From NCBI RefSeq assembly GCF_000203915.1, contig NC_008391.1, positions 1,054,001-1,118,000 on the forward strand: 64,000 bases of DNA. Direction: 5' to 3'. The notes below the pieces were generated by a model. The model was not told the origin of the DNA and searched no databases. It was given only the letters and a program-made list of their open reading frames with translations. Made by a program: the position numbers and the translations under genes. The DNA comes from Burkholderia ambifaria AMMD. Its GTDB lineage: Bacteria; Pseudomonadota; Gammaproteobacteria; Burkholderiales; Burkholderiaceae. Below, piece after piece: positions 44,937 through 52,297 of this stretch. The stretch's first letter is position 1; each line of letters begins with the position of its first letter.

Positions 44937-45347
44937 ATGGCCGAAGCAGTGAATCCGCCGGAACTCTGGGCGCCGTTCGGCGCGTTCTCGATGGCCGTGG
45001 TCCAGGGCGACGGCCGGATCGTCCATCTGAAGGGACAGGTCGCACTCGATAAGGACGGACACGTCGTCGGTGCCGCCGACATGTGCGCGCAGGTCCGGCA
45101 AACGCTCGGCAACATTCGCGACGTGCTCGCCGCGATGGGCGGGCAGATGCAGGATGTGATCTCGCTGGTTCACTACGCGACCGACATCGACGCGTTCATG
45201 CAGGCCGGCGACATCCGCGAGACGTTCTTCGCCGAACCCTATCCGGTGACGACAACCGTCCAGGTCGAACGTCTGTACCGCCCCGACCTGCTGATCGAAA
45301 TCGCGGCGATCGCGGAAATTCCGCGCGCGCGATTCCGCATGCGTTGA
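44937..45347 (+). CDS. RidA-family protein lacking the catalytic arginine
   Basis: The 136-residue protein has the YjgF/RidA fold with VHLKGQVALDKDGHVVG near the N-terminus and IEIAAIAEIPR at the C-terminal end. In canonical RidA the carboxylate-binding Arg sits in PxxARSxVEV; here the segment reads PYPVTTTVQVERL, so that Arg is replaced by Thr. It is therefore likely one of the non-deaminase subgroups (Rid4-7 type). The start has CAGGAGCCGC upstream. It faces an SDR gene tail-to-tail. Confidence 0.87.
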   Translation: MAEAVNPPELWAPFGAFSMAVVQGDGRIVHLKGQVALDKDGHVVGAADMCAQVRQTLGNIRDVLAAMGGQMQDVISLVHYATDIDAFMQAGDIRETFFAEPYPVTTTVQVERLYRPDLLIEIAAIAEIPRARFRMR

Positions 45348-45379
45348 CGTCGTGCGGGGGCGCGACAGCCTGCCACCCG

Positions 45380-46093
45380 CTACTCCACGCGCCCACTCAC
45401 CGGAATCGAGGCGCCGGTAATCGCCTGCGCATCGGCCGACAGCAGGAACCCGATCGTCGCCGCGAGCTGTTCGGGCCGGACCCAGCGCGAGAAGTCCGCG
45501 TCCGGCATGTCCGCACGGTTCGGCGGCGTGTCGATGATGCTCGGCAGCAGCGCGTTCACGGTCACGCCGCGATCGAGCAACTCCGCCGCCAGTGCCTCGG
45601 TGAGCCGCGCGACGCCTGCCTTCGCCGCCGCATAGGCGCCCATGCCCGCGCCTGCCTTGAACGCCGCGCCGGCCCCGATGTTGACGATACGGCCGGCCGG
45701 ACTCGCCGCCAGATACGGCAGCGCGGCCTTCGACGCGTTCAGCGCCGTCTTCACGTTCAGTTCGTACATGCGGTCCCACGTGGCTGCATCGCCGTCGGCG
45801 ATCGTCTGCCATGTGAACGCACCGGCGATGTTCAGCAGCGCGTCGACCCTGCCGAATTCGCGATTCACGGTGTCGAGCGCGCGCGCGGCCGCCTGCGGAT
45901 CGACGAGGTCGATGCCGCCGATGCGCAGCGCATCGGCCGGCACGCCGGGCAACGCCTGCGCGTCCGGCGCCGCGCCGCGGCCGATCAGCGCGACGCGGGC
46001 GCCGCGTTGGCCGAGCCATGCGGCCGTGGCGACGCCGAGATGGCCGAATCCGCCGGTGATCGCGACTGCCTTGCCTGTCAGGTCGTGTTCCAT
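45380..46093 (-). CDS. SDR-family oxidoreductase
   Basis: The 237-residue enzyme has TGGFGHLG as its cofactor motif, IAG in place of NAG, the serine in IVNIGAGAAF (Gly-Ala substitutes for the usual Ser, so the Ser is uncertain) and YAAAK at the active site. It is a cytosolic NAD(P)H oxidoreductase of unknown substrate. A CAAGGAGAGC site precedes the ATG. The divergent neighbour, 312 bp away, is a DapB-like protein. Confidence 0.88.
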   Translation of the reverse strand: MEHDLTGKAVAITGGFGHLGVATAAWLGQRGARVALIGRGAAPDAQALPGVPADALRIGGIDLVDPQAAARALDTVNREFGRVDALLNIAGAFTWQTIADGDAATWDRMYELNVKTALNASKAALPYLAASPAGRIVNIGAGAAFKAGAGMGAYAAAKAGVARLTEALAAELLDRGVTVNALLPSIIDTPPNRADMPDADFSRWVRPEQLAATIGFLLSADAQAITGASIPVSGRVE

Positions 46094-46405
46094 TGATTTG
46101 CTCTCCTTGGGTCCATGGATGATTGATGATGCGTAGTTAGGGGGGCAATGCCGGCCGCGACGCGGACGCGCCCGGCCGGCGTTTCGACAGCGTAGCGCCG
46201 TTCACGCTTGCGTGGGCACGACGACGCATGCGTGGATACGGGCCACGTCGGCGAGCCGACACGCCGGCACTGCATGCATGCGCCGCACTCGGGCGGCATA
46301 ATGCCCGATCACGGTCCGCCGCGCGATGAATCATGATCGCGCCGGTCCCTTGAGCGGCCTGTGCCGTTTCCGTATCGAAACCCCGAACCTCAACCCGTCT
46401 ATCCC
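46094..46405. promoter_or_regulatory. 312-bp divergent intergenic region
   Basis: I see no gene here. GCGCGAT at 46321-46327 and ATCGCGC at 46336-46342 form a 7-bp inverted repeat about 65-85 bp upstream of the DapB-like start, and the sequence around 46250-46310 is rich in GCATGC-like steps. No promoter stands out. Confidence 0.3.
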
Positions 46406-47116
46406 ATGCAAGTAATCGTCGTTGGCACCGGCAAGCTGGCAACCGAACTGCTCGGCTCGCACCGGCTCGATCCGTCGACCTGTCACGTGATGGCCTGGTC
46501 CGAGCATGCGCGCACCGAGCTGCAACGTAGCGATGACGCCCGACATAGCGACGCCCGTTCGATCGTCGTGCACGCCGGGTCTGGCCGCGAATTGCCGGAC
46601 GCGATCGCATTCTGCCAGGCAACCGGTTCGCCGCTCGTCGAGCTGTCCACCGGCTCCGACCTCGAAACCGGATCGCACGACTTCCCCATCGTGCTCTGTC
46701 CGAATACGAACATCCTGATGCTCAAGTTCATGAGCATGCTGGAAACGAGCGGCCATCTGTTTCGCGACTGCCGCATCAGCGTGACGGAGTCGCACCAGGC
46801 CAGCAAGACATCCGTGCCCGGCACCGCGGTCGGCATCGGCCATTCGCTCGGTATTCCAGCGCAGGACATCCGCTCTGTACGCGACCCGAACGAGCAGCGC
46901 GACGCATTGCAGATTCCCGACGATCAGCTCGGCCGCCATGCGTTCCACCGGATCCGCATCGAGGACGACGCGTGCAGCCTGCAGTTCGAATCCCGCGTGT
47001 ACGGCGCGGCCCCTTACGCGGACGGCGTGTCGCGGATCGTCGAGGCCGTCCGGCAGCACGCGCTCGAACCTCGCCGGTATTCGATTGTCGAGTTCATTCA
47101 CAACGGCTGGCTATAG
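46406..47116 (+). CDS. Dihydrodipicolinate reductase (DapB)-like protein of unknown substrate
   Basis: The 236-residue protein has an N-terminal nucleotide-binding motif (VIVVGTGKLATELL) and a segment ESHQASKTSVPGTAVGIG. This lines up with the DapB active site (EAHHRHK...PSGTA), keeping the catalytic His and Lys. It is therefore a DapB paralogue, but shorter and diverged, so it probably acts on another imine or oxo substrate or has lost the lysine-pathway role. The start at 46406 begins at the first strand. It stands alone between SDR genes. Confidence 0.75.
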   Translation: MQVIVVGTGKLATELLGSHRLDPSTCHVMAWSEHARTELQRSDDARHSDARSIVVHAGSGRELPDAIAFCQATGSPLVELSTGSDLETGSHDFPIVLCPNTNILMLKFMSMLETSGHLFRDCRISVTESHQASKTSVPGTAVGIGHSLGIPAQDIRSVRDPNEQRDALQIPDDQLGRHAFHRIRIEDDACSLQFESRVYGAAPYADGVSRIVEAVRQHALEPRRYSIVEFIHNGWL

Positions 47117-47206
47117 ACGCTGCACGCGCGACGACGTGCAGGCCGACCGTCGACGCGCCTGCCGGCCCGCGCGACGGCCGCAATCGCGCCATCGTCGACG
47201 CTCGTG

Positions 47207-48016
47207 TTATGCATCGCCCAGCACGACCCCGCTCTCGGGCAACGTCGCGCCGCCATCGACGACGATCGTCTGCCCGGTGATGTACGCCGCGTCGGCCGAC
47301 GCGAGAAACAGCATCGCGTTCGCGATGTCCTCCGGCTCGCCCATCCGCGCGAGCGGAATGTCGCGCGCGATCTGCTCGGCGACCGACGCATCGCCGAGAT
47401 TGCCGGCCGCCGGCGTGCGGATCATTCCCGGCTCGACGCCATTGACCGTCACGTTGCGGCGCGCGAGTTCGAGCGCCGCCGCGCGGATGAAGCCGTTCAC
47501 GCCGGCCTTCGACGCCGCGTAGTGCGCGAGCCCCGGATAGACGACGCGCGGCCCGGTGACCGACGACGTGACGAGCAGCCGCCCCGCCCCCGCGCGCTCG
47601 AATGCCGGCAGCGCGGCCTGCGCGAGCCAGAACAGCGCCGACAGGTTGACCGACAGCGTCCGCGCGAGCGTCGGCTCGTCGATCTGCGCAAACGGCATGA
47701 GCGGAAAATAAGCGGCGTTGTGAACGACGACGTCGAGCCGGCCGCCATCGCATTCGACCGCCGCGACGAGTGCGCCGAGTTCGTCGCGACTCGCGGCGTC
47801 GACGCGATACGCGCGCGCCTTGCCGCCCGCGCCGACGAGCGCGTCCGCCTGCGCGGCAGCCGCATCGGCGTTGAGATCGGCGAGCGCGACGAACGCACCG
47901 GATTGCGTGAAACGACGCGCGATCGCGGCGCCGATCCCCTGCGCGGCGCCCGTGACCAGCACGACGCGGCCGCTGAAATCAGCACGCAGGCGGCCGCTGC
48001 CCGGCACGGCGTTCAT
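47207..48016 (-). CDS. SDR-family oxidoreductase coupled to moaF
   Basis: The 269-residue enzyme has TGAAQGIG (cofactor), HNAAYFP (NNAG-like) and YAASK at the active site, preceded by LVTSSVTG with the catalytic Ser. It is a complete classical SDR. Its ATG overlaps the moaF stop by 4 bp (ATGA), showing translational coupling, so it probably works on the same substrate. The substrate class is unknown; monoamine-derived alcohols or aldehydes are a guess from the moaF link. Confidence 0.9.
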   Translation of the reverse strand: MNAVPGSGRLRADFSGRVVLVTGAAQGIGAAIARRFTQSGAFVALADLNADAAAAQADALVGAGGKARAYRVDAASRDELGALVAAVECDGGRLDVVVHNAAYFPLMPFAQIDEPTLARTLSVNLSALFWLAQAALPAFERAGAGRLLVTSSVTGPRVVYPGLAHYAASKAGVNGFIRAAALELARRNVTVNGVEPGMIRTPAAGNLGDASVAEQIARDIPLARMGEPEDIANAMLFLASADAAYITGQTIVVDGGATLPESGVVLGDA

Positions 48017-48846
48017 CGCTGCGCCCCGCCGCCGAGCGGATGCACGGTTTCGTTCAGTACCTGCGCATGCGCGCCGACGGGGAAGTTCGACAGCGTGCCG
48101 AAATCGCCGCCCTGATAGCCGAAGATCTTGCCGTCGGTCTTGCGTTGCGCGAGGTCGATCAGCACGACGCCGAGCGTCGGCACCACCTTCTCGCGCCATA
48201 CGAACAGATACAGCTCATCGGCGATCCTGAAGTAATGGCAGCGTTCCACGTCGGCGAGCCCGCCTTCGACGCCCTGCAGGCATTGCCATGCGTAGAAGTT
48301 CTCGTTCAGGTAGATGTGCTCGTAGCATTCGGTCGGACTGTAGCGATACATCGTCCGCTTGCCGATCAGTTCGCGCGTGGGGCCGTGCAGCGGGCCCGGC
48401 TGCGCGTGGCCGCCGAGCGTGCCGTGCCGGAACGCCGCGTCGACGCCCGTCAGCGGCAGCCCGCGCGCGACGCGCGTGAACGCGTCGATATGCGTGTCGG
48501 CCTCGGTCGGCAGCGTGCCGATCACCGACGTCCATACGCCGTTGCCGACGTCGATCACGAGGCTGACCGACGTCGCGCGTGCTGCCGGATCGATGTAGTC
48601 GACGAAGTACAGCGCGTCGCGCAACCGCGTCACGCGGCACGGTGCGCGACCGCCCGTGTCGGTCGCCGCGTCGCGCCATTGCAGCGCGCCCGCCTCGAAC
48701 GTATAGACGCGCCATGCACCGGCTGCGTCGCCGAGGGCCAGCGAGCGCCCGGCGAGTGCGTTCACGGGCGCGAGGACATGCGCGTCGGGCGCGAAACCGT
48801 CCGCGAGCGCGCCAACCTGAATGAATACCGGATCCTGTCGTTCCAC
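48013..48846 (-). CDS. moaF: MoaF-family protein (monoamine-regulated)
   Basis: The 277-residue protein contains the MoaF features VGALADGFAPDAHVLAPVNA at the N-terminus and a C-terminal half with IGKRTMYRYSPTECYEHIYL. MoaF was found in the monoamine-regulated moa operon of Klebsiella; it is not a molybdenum-cofactor enzyme despite the name, and its reaction is unknown. The GTG at 48846 is chosen because GGGAGACGGCAG precedes it; a GTG 19 codons upstream is possible. It is cotranslated with the SDR behind it and is divergent from an AraC regulator, which likely controls the pair. Confidence 0.82.
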   Translation of the reverse strand: MERQDPVFIQVGALADGFAPDAHVLAPVNALAGRSLALGDAAGAWRVYTFEAGALQWRDAATDTGGRAPCRVTRLRDALYFVDYIDPAARATSVSLVIDVGNGVWTSVIGTLPTEADTHIDAFTRVARGLPLTGVDAAFRHGTLGGHAQPGPLHGPTRELIGKRTMYRYSPTECYEHIYLNENFYAWQCLQGVEGGLADVERCHYFRIADELYLFVWREKVVPTLGVVLIDLAQRKTDGKIFGYQGGDFGTLSNFPVGAHAQVLNETVHPLGGGAQR

Positions 48847-49016
48847 CTGCCGTCTCCCGCGCAGCTTCAGGCCCGGCGGGCCATCTACGCTGCTGATGTG
48901 CACATGGTGCGGGCTGCGCGCGCCGCGCGGTATCGGCCAAAAGGATGAAGGGCGCGTGGCGCCGGAACGCGCTAGAGTGCACGTGACCCGCGCCGCTGCC
49001 GGCGCAAGGAGCGCAC

Positions 49017-49811
49017 ATGCATCGCATCACCCATTACCGACGGACCGACGAAGGAATCGAGGCGATCAGCCTCGAGTCCGATCGCGCGTTTCCGCGGCAC
49101 GCGCATGATGAATTCGGGGTCGGCGTGATCGTCAGCGGCGCGCATCGGTCGTGGAGCGGCCGCGGGCAGGTCGACGCGCTGGCCGGCGACGCGATCATGG
49201 TCAATCCGGGCGAGATGCACGACGGGACGCCGATCGATGCGGGCACGGGCCGGCGCTGGCGGATGCTGTACCTCGCGCCCGCGCTGGTCGCGAGCGTCGC
49301 GACGGAAGAAGGCCTCGAGGGCGTCGAGTTCACGCATCCGGCCGTGCGCGACGCACGGCTCGCCGCCGCCTTCGGCCGGTTGCATGCGCGGATCGTCGCA
49401 GGGGAAACACTGCCGCTCGCCCGCGACGAGGCCCTCGTGACGCTGGTCGCCGCGCTGCTCGCACGGCATTCGAACCGCGCGCTGCCGGCCGCCGGCGTCG
49501 CGCCGGCGATCCGCATGGCCCGCGAGCGACTCGATGCGGCACCCGCCGCACCCGTTTCGCTTGCCGAGTTGGCCAGCCTGAGCGGCGTGAGCCGCTTCCA
49601 GCTGCTGCGCGGGTTCGCGCGCAAGCTCGGCATCACGCCGCACGCGTATCTGCTGCAATCGCGCACGCGACTGGCTCGTGCACTGCTTGCAAGCGGCCGG
49701 CCGATCGCGGATGCCGCGGCCGAAGCCGGATTCGCCGACCAGAGCCATCTGACGCGCGCATTCGCGCGCCAGTTCGGCATCACGCCGGGGCGATTCATCC
49801 AGGCCGGCTGA
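49017..49811 (+). CDS. AraC-family regulator
   Basis: The 264-residue protein has an N-terminal cupin-like effector domain (HAHDEFGVGVIVSG and GDAIMVNPGEMHDGTP) and two C-terminal AraC helix-turn-helix units (LASLSGVSRFQLLRGFARKL and AAEAGFADQSHLTRAFARQF). The start has GCAAGGAGCGCAC upstream. It is divergent from the moaF-SDR pair (170 bp apart) and is the probable activator of that operon. Confidence 0.9.
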   Translation: MHRITHYRRTDEGIEAISLESDRAFPRHAHDEFGVGVIVSGAHRSWSGRGQVDALAGDAIMVNPGEMHDGTPIDAGTGRRWRMLYLAPALVASVATEEGLEGVEFTHPAVRDARLAAAFGRLHARIVAGETLPLARDEALVTLVAALLARHSNRALPAAGVAPAIRMARERLDAAPAAPVSLAELASLSGVSRFQLLRGFARKLGITPHAYLLQSRTRLARALLASGRPIADAAAEAGFADQSHLTRAFARQFGITPGRFIQAG

Positions 49812-49870
49812 CGTGGTTGGTTGTCCCGAGGGAACGGTTACGGGGCGATGCTGGCTGCGGCGCGGCGCCG

Positions 49871-50005
49871 CACGACGCGCCACGACGCGCCACGACACGC
49901 CACGACACGCCACGACACGCCACGGCACGGCACGGCACGACGCGACGCGACGCGACACGCCACGCCACGGCACGATGCGATGCGATGCGATGCGATGCGG
50001 CACGG
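49871..50005. repeat. Pentanucleotide tandem tract, 27 units of YRCGN
   Basis: From 49871 to 50005 the DNA reads as 27 consecutive 5-bp units, every one with CG at positions 3-4. The variants are CACGA, CGCGC, CACGC, CACGG, CGCGA and TGCGA/G. The first 50 bp form five copies of a 10-mer (CACGACGCGC or CACGACACGC). The last third is TGCGA repeated five times. It lies in the 359-bp gap between the AraC stop and the DMT exporter start (49812-50170) and is not in a gene. Unit count likely varies by slippage. Confidence 0.85.
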
Positions 50006-50170
50006 ACCGCTCCCATTTCGCGGCATTCCCCAGCGGCAGCGTTCGATGTCTGCGTGACCGCCCACCGCGAAACCGTAGACGCAGCGCCGCGCCACGCGCC
50101 CTCCCCCCTCGCCGGCCTCCCTGCAATTTCGTTCAAGACGCCCGCGCCACCGCACGGCACGATGCGGCGC

Positions 50171-51130
50171 ATGAAGACACGACTGATCGGCTATCTCTAT
50201 CTCGCCGCCGCGATGGCGGGCGTCGGCAGCACCGTCATCGCGAGCCGTCTCGCGGCCGGCGGCCTGCCGCCGTTCGCGGCCACCGCGCTGCGCTTCCTGA
50301 TCGCAACGCCGCTGCTGTGCGCGCTGATGCGGGCGCAGCGAATGCGATGGCCGCGTATCTGCGCGCGCGACGCCGTCCTGCTGGTGGTCCAGGCCGCGGC
50401 GGGCGGGGTCGGCTATACCGTGCTGCTGATCAGCGGCACGAAACTGTCGTCGCCGATCGATGCCGGCGTGATGCTCGGCACGCTGCCGGCGATGTCGACG
50501 CTGATCGCCGCGCTCGTGCTGCGCGAGCGGCAGACGCCGCGCGACTGGGGCGCGGCCGCGCTCGCCACCGCCGGCGTGCTGTTCGTCACGTTCGCGCCCG
50601 GCCAGGCCATGCCGTCGCTGCGGACGCTCGCCGGCGACGCGCTGGTGCTCGCCGCGGTCGCATGCGAAGCCGTGTTCATCCTGCTCAACCGGCGGCTGTC
50701 GACGCCGTTGCCGCCGCTCGCGCTGTCGACGGCGATGTCGGGCCTCGGCTTCATGCTAGCGCTGGTGCCGGCCGCGTTCGAATGGCACGCGCTGGCGGCC
50801 GGCTGGACCACCAGCGCGATATCGGCGATCGCCTACTACGCGCTGGTCCCGACCGTGCTCGGCTATCTCTGCTGGTATGCGGGCTCGGCCCGCACGAGCG
50901 GCACCGAAGCCGCGCTGTTCACGGCGGTCGCGCCGGTCTCGGCCGTGCTGTTCGCCGTCGCGCTGTTCGGCGAGACGCTCGGCGGCACGCGGCTGCTCGG
51001 CATCGCGCTCGTCGTCACGGGGATGCTGGTCGGTGCGACGCGGCGACGTGAACCGCCACCACGCGAAACGGACACACGGCCGACGTTGCCGCCGAGGCCG
51101 GCGGCATCCACGTCGACCGCCAGCGATTGA
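50171..51130 (+). CDS. EamA/DMT-superfamily transporter
   Basis: The 319-residue inner-membrane protein has about ten hydrophobic helices in two EamA repeats. It opens TRLIGYLYLAAAMAGVGSTV and includes LPAMSTLIAALVLRERQTPR at the first repeat end and FTAVAPVSAVLFAVALFGET near the second. Such carriers export amino acids, sugars or drugs. No ribosome site is evident; an ATG at 50162 (three codons earlier) is equally possible. It lies 166 bp beyond the pentamer tract, whose length might affect its expression (inference). Confidence 0.87.
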   Translation: MKTRLIGYLYLAAAMAGVGSTVIASRLAAGGLPPFAATALRFLIATPLLCALMRAQRMRWPRICARDAVLLVVQAAAGGVGYTVLLISGTKLSSPIDAGVMLGTLPAMSTLIAALVLRERQTPRDWGAAALATAGVLFVTFAPGQAMPSLRTLAGDALVLAAVACEAVFILLNRRLSTPLPPLALSTAMSGLGFMLALVPAAFEWHALAAGWTTSAISAIAYYALVPTVLGYLCWYAGSARTSGTEAALFTAVAPVSAVLFAVALFGETLGGTRLLGIALVVTGMLVGATRRREPPPRETDTRPTLPPRPAASTSTASD

Positions 51131-51255
51131 TCCGCGCGAGCGACGACTGTAGGAATGTGTCCGCGCGCGGCAAAACCGTTGCGCACCGTCACGCAAGATG
51201 CAATATTCGCGGGGCCGGGCCATTTGACAACCCTCGAACAATAATTCGCATCGCC

Positions 51256-51828
51256 ATGAACAAGAAGGAAGCTAGAACGAGAATCGCGGCGCTGCTGTCA
51301 GCGGGCGCAAGGAAGGCCGACGTGCTGGCCGAGCTGGCCGGACAGGGCCTCAAGGATCAAGTACTCGCGCGCCTGATCGCGTCGCGGCCCGACCCCGAGC
51401 TGTGCAAAAAGAACAAGGTGCACACCTGGATCCTGATCGGGCTCGGCATCGCGCAGTTGCTGATCAGCCTCGCACTCGGCTATTTCATCGCGGCCGCCGC
51501 CAGCGATTCCGGCAGCACCGGCATGCTCGGCAACGGCCTTGCGGTGCTGTTCCTCGCGCTGACCGTGCCGCTGTCGCTGCTGTTCATCTGGGGCTTCGCG
51601 ACCCATCGTGTCGGCGCGTATCACGCGTTCATCGCTCTTTCGCTGCTGCAACTGCCGAAGACCATCGCCGATCTCGCACACGATCCGTCGTCGGCGCTGC
51701 CGAGCCTCGGGGTGACGGTCATCCTGATGGGCTACGTCTGGTTCGTCCGCAACCGGATGTTCCCCGACTTCGGCTGGTTCACGCCCCGCAAGATCGACGG
51801 CCGCTACGCCTTCGTGGAAAGCGCCTGA
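51256..51828 (+). CDS. Conserved inner-membrane hypothetical protein
   Basis: The 190-residue protein has a charged, helical N-terminus (about residues 1-55, MNKKEARTRIAALLSAGARK) that may be a small DNA- or protein-binding helix, followed by four hydrophobic segments (WILIGLGIAQLLISLALGYF onward). I do not recognise the family. Codon use matches the neighbours and an in-frame ATG at 51256 starts at the helix. It runs toward the entericidin gene and ends before a strong terminator hairpin. Confidence 0.7.
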   Translation: MNKKEARTRIAALLSAGARKADVLAELAGQGLKDQVLARLIASRPDPELCKKNKVHTWILIGLGIAQLLISLALGYFIAAAASDSGSTGMLGNGLAVLFLALTVPLSLLFIWGFATHRVGAYHAFIALSLLQLPKTIADLAHDPSSALPSLGVTVILMGYVWFVRNRMFPDFGWFTPRKIDGRYAFVESA

Positions 51829-51856
51829 CGTCGCGTCCGCCGGCATTGCAAACCAT

Positions 51857-51905
51857 GAAAAAAGGCGCCGGGCCGCCCCGCAATCGCGGGACGGCCCGGC
51901 GCCTT
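51857..51905. terminator. Strong rho-independent terminator (entericidin gene; possibly bidirectional)
   Basis: AAGGCGCCGGGCCG at 51862-51875 is the inverse of CGGCCCGGCGCCTT at 51892-51905, giving a 14-bp perfect stem. The plus strand has a run of A before the left arm, which becomes a U-run behind the hairpin on the minus-strand transcript, so it terminates the entericidin gene. The convergent membrane-protein gene may also use the stem, though it has only a weak U-run on that side. Confidence 0.85.
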
Positions 51906-51927
51906 CTGCATTCCGGAACCCGGTGGC

Positions 51928-52062
51928 TTACTTCGCCTTTTCAGCCGAGTCGCTGATCGCCTGGCCACCCTTCGAAATGTCCTGCCCAACGCCCGCAACG
52001 GTGTTGCAACCGGCGAGCGCGGCAGTCACCACCAGCAGCACTGCAGCAATCGTACGCGTCAT
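51928..52062 (-). CDS. Entericidin A/B family lipoprotein
   Basis: This 44-residue precursor begins MTRTIAAVLLVVTAALAGC; the LAGC lipobox gives a lipidated mature peptide of about 26 residues (CNTVAGVGQDISKGGQAISD and on). It matches entericidins, small membrane lipoproteins linked in E. coli to stationary-phase bacteriolysis or stress. An ATG two codons upstream is too close to AAGGAGA, so the second ATG is preferred. It is divergent from the pyrB-like gene and followed by a strong terminator. Confidence 0.88.
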   Translation of the reverse strand: MTRTIAAVLLVVTAALAGCNTVAGVGQDISKGGQAISDSAEKAK

Positions 52063-52235
52063 TCTCATTCTCCTTCGAATCAACAAGCCCGACCGGGCGA
52101 ATCGTATGCGGCGTGGCGCCCTGCGGCGCGCAGGACACGGGGCCTGACCTGATTATACGGAGACGGCCGCCGCACGCCAGTAGTGGCTCTAGCCGCTGTC
52201 ATGCGGGCCACACAGCGGTAGCGCGCAGATTTTCC

Positions 52236-52263
52236 TTGACTTCGCCGGCTCGCAAACTAATAT
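52236..52263 (+). promoter_or_regulatory. Sigma70-type promoter of the HTH-pyrB gene
   Basis: TTGACT (52236-52241) and TAATAT (52258-52263) are near-consensus -35 and -10 hexamers with a 16-bp spacer. The start of transcription should fall near 52270, inside a TACGC-ACC-GCGTA dyad, and the ATG is at 52298. This is the clearest promoter in the window. Confidence 0.75.
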
Positions 52264-52275
52264 ACGCACCGCGTA
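52259..52275. promoter_or_regulatory. Operator copy 1 for the HTH-pyrB gene, over the -10 and start of transcription
   Basis: AATATACGCA-CC-GCGTA covers the -10 hexamer and predicted transcription start and contains the 5-bp dyad TACGC-ACC-GCGTA. It matches the internal copy at 52506 at 15 of 17 positions, the two mismatches being in the centre. Binding of a repressor here would block RNA polymerase. The candidate repressor is the HTH domain of the protein encoded downstream. Confidence 0.55.
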
Positions 52276-52297
52276 CATTTTCCATCAGGTGCTGCCG

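Noticed and set aside
49871..50005. Pentamer tract as a CRISPR array
   Set aside because: Units are 5 bp without spacers; it is a simple tandem repeat.
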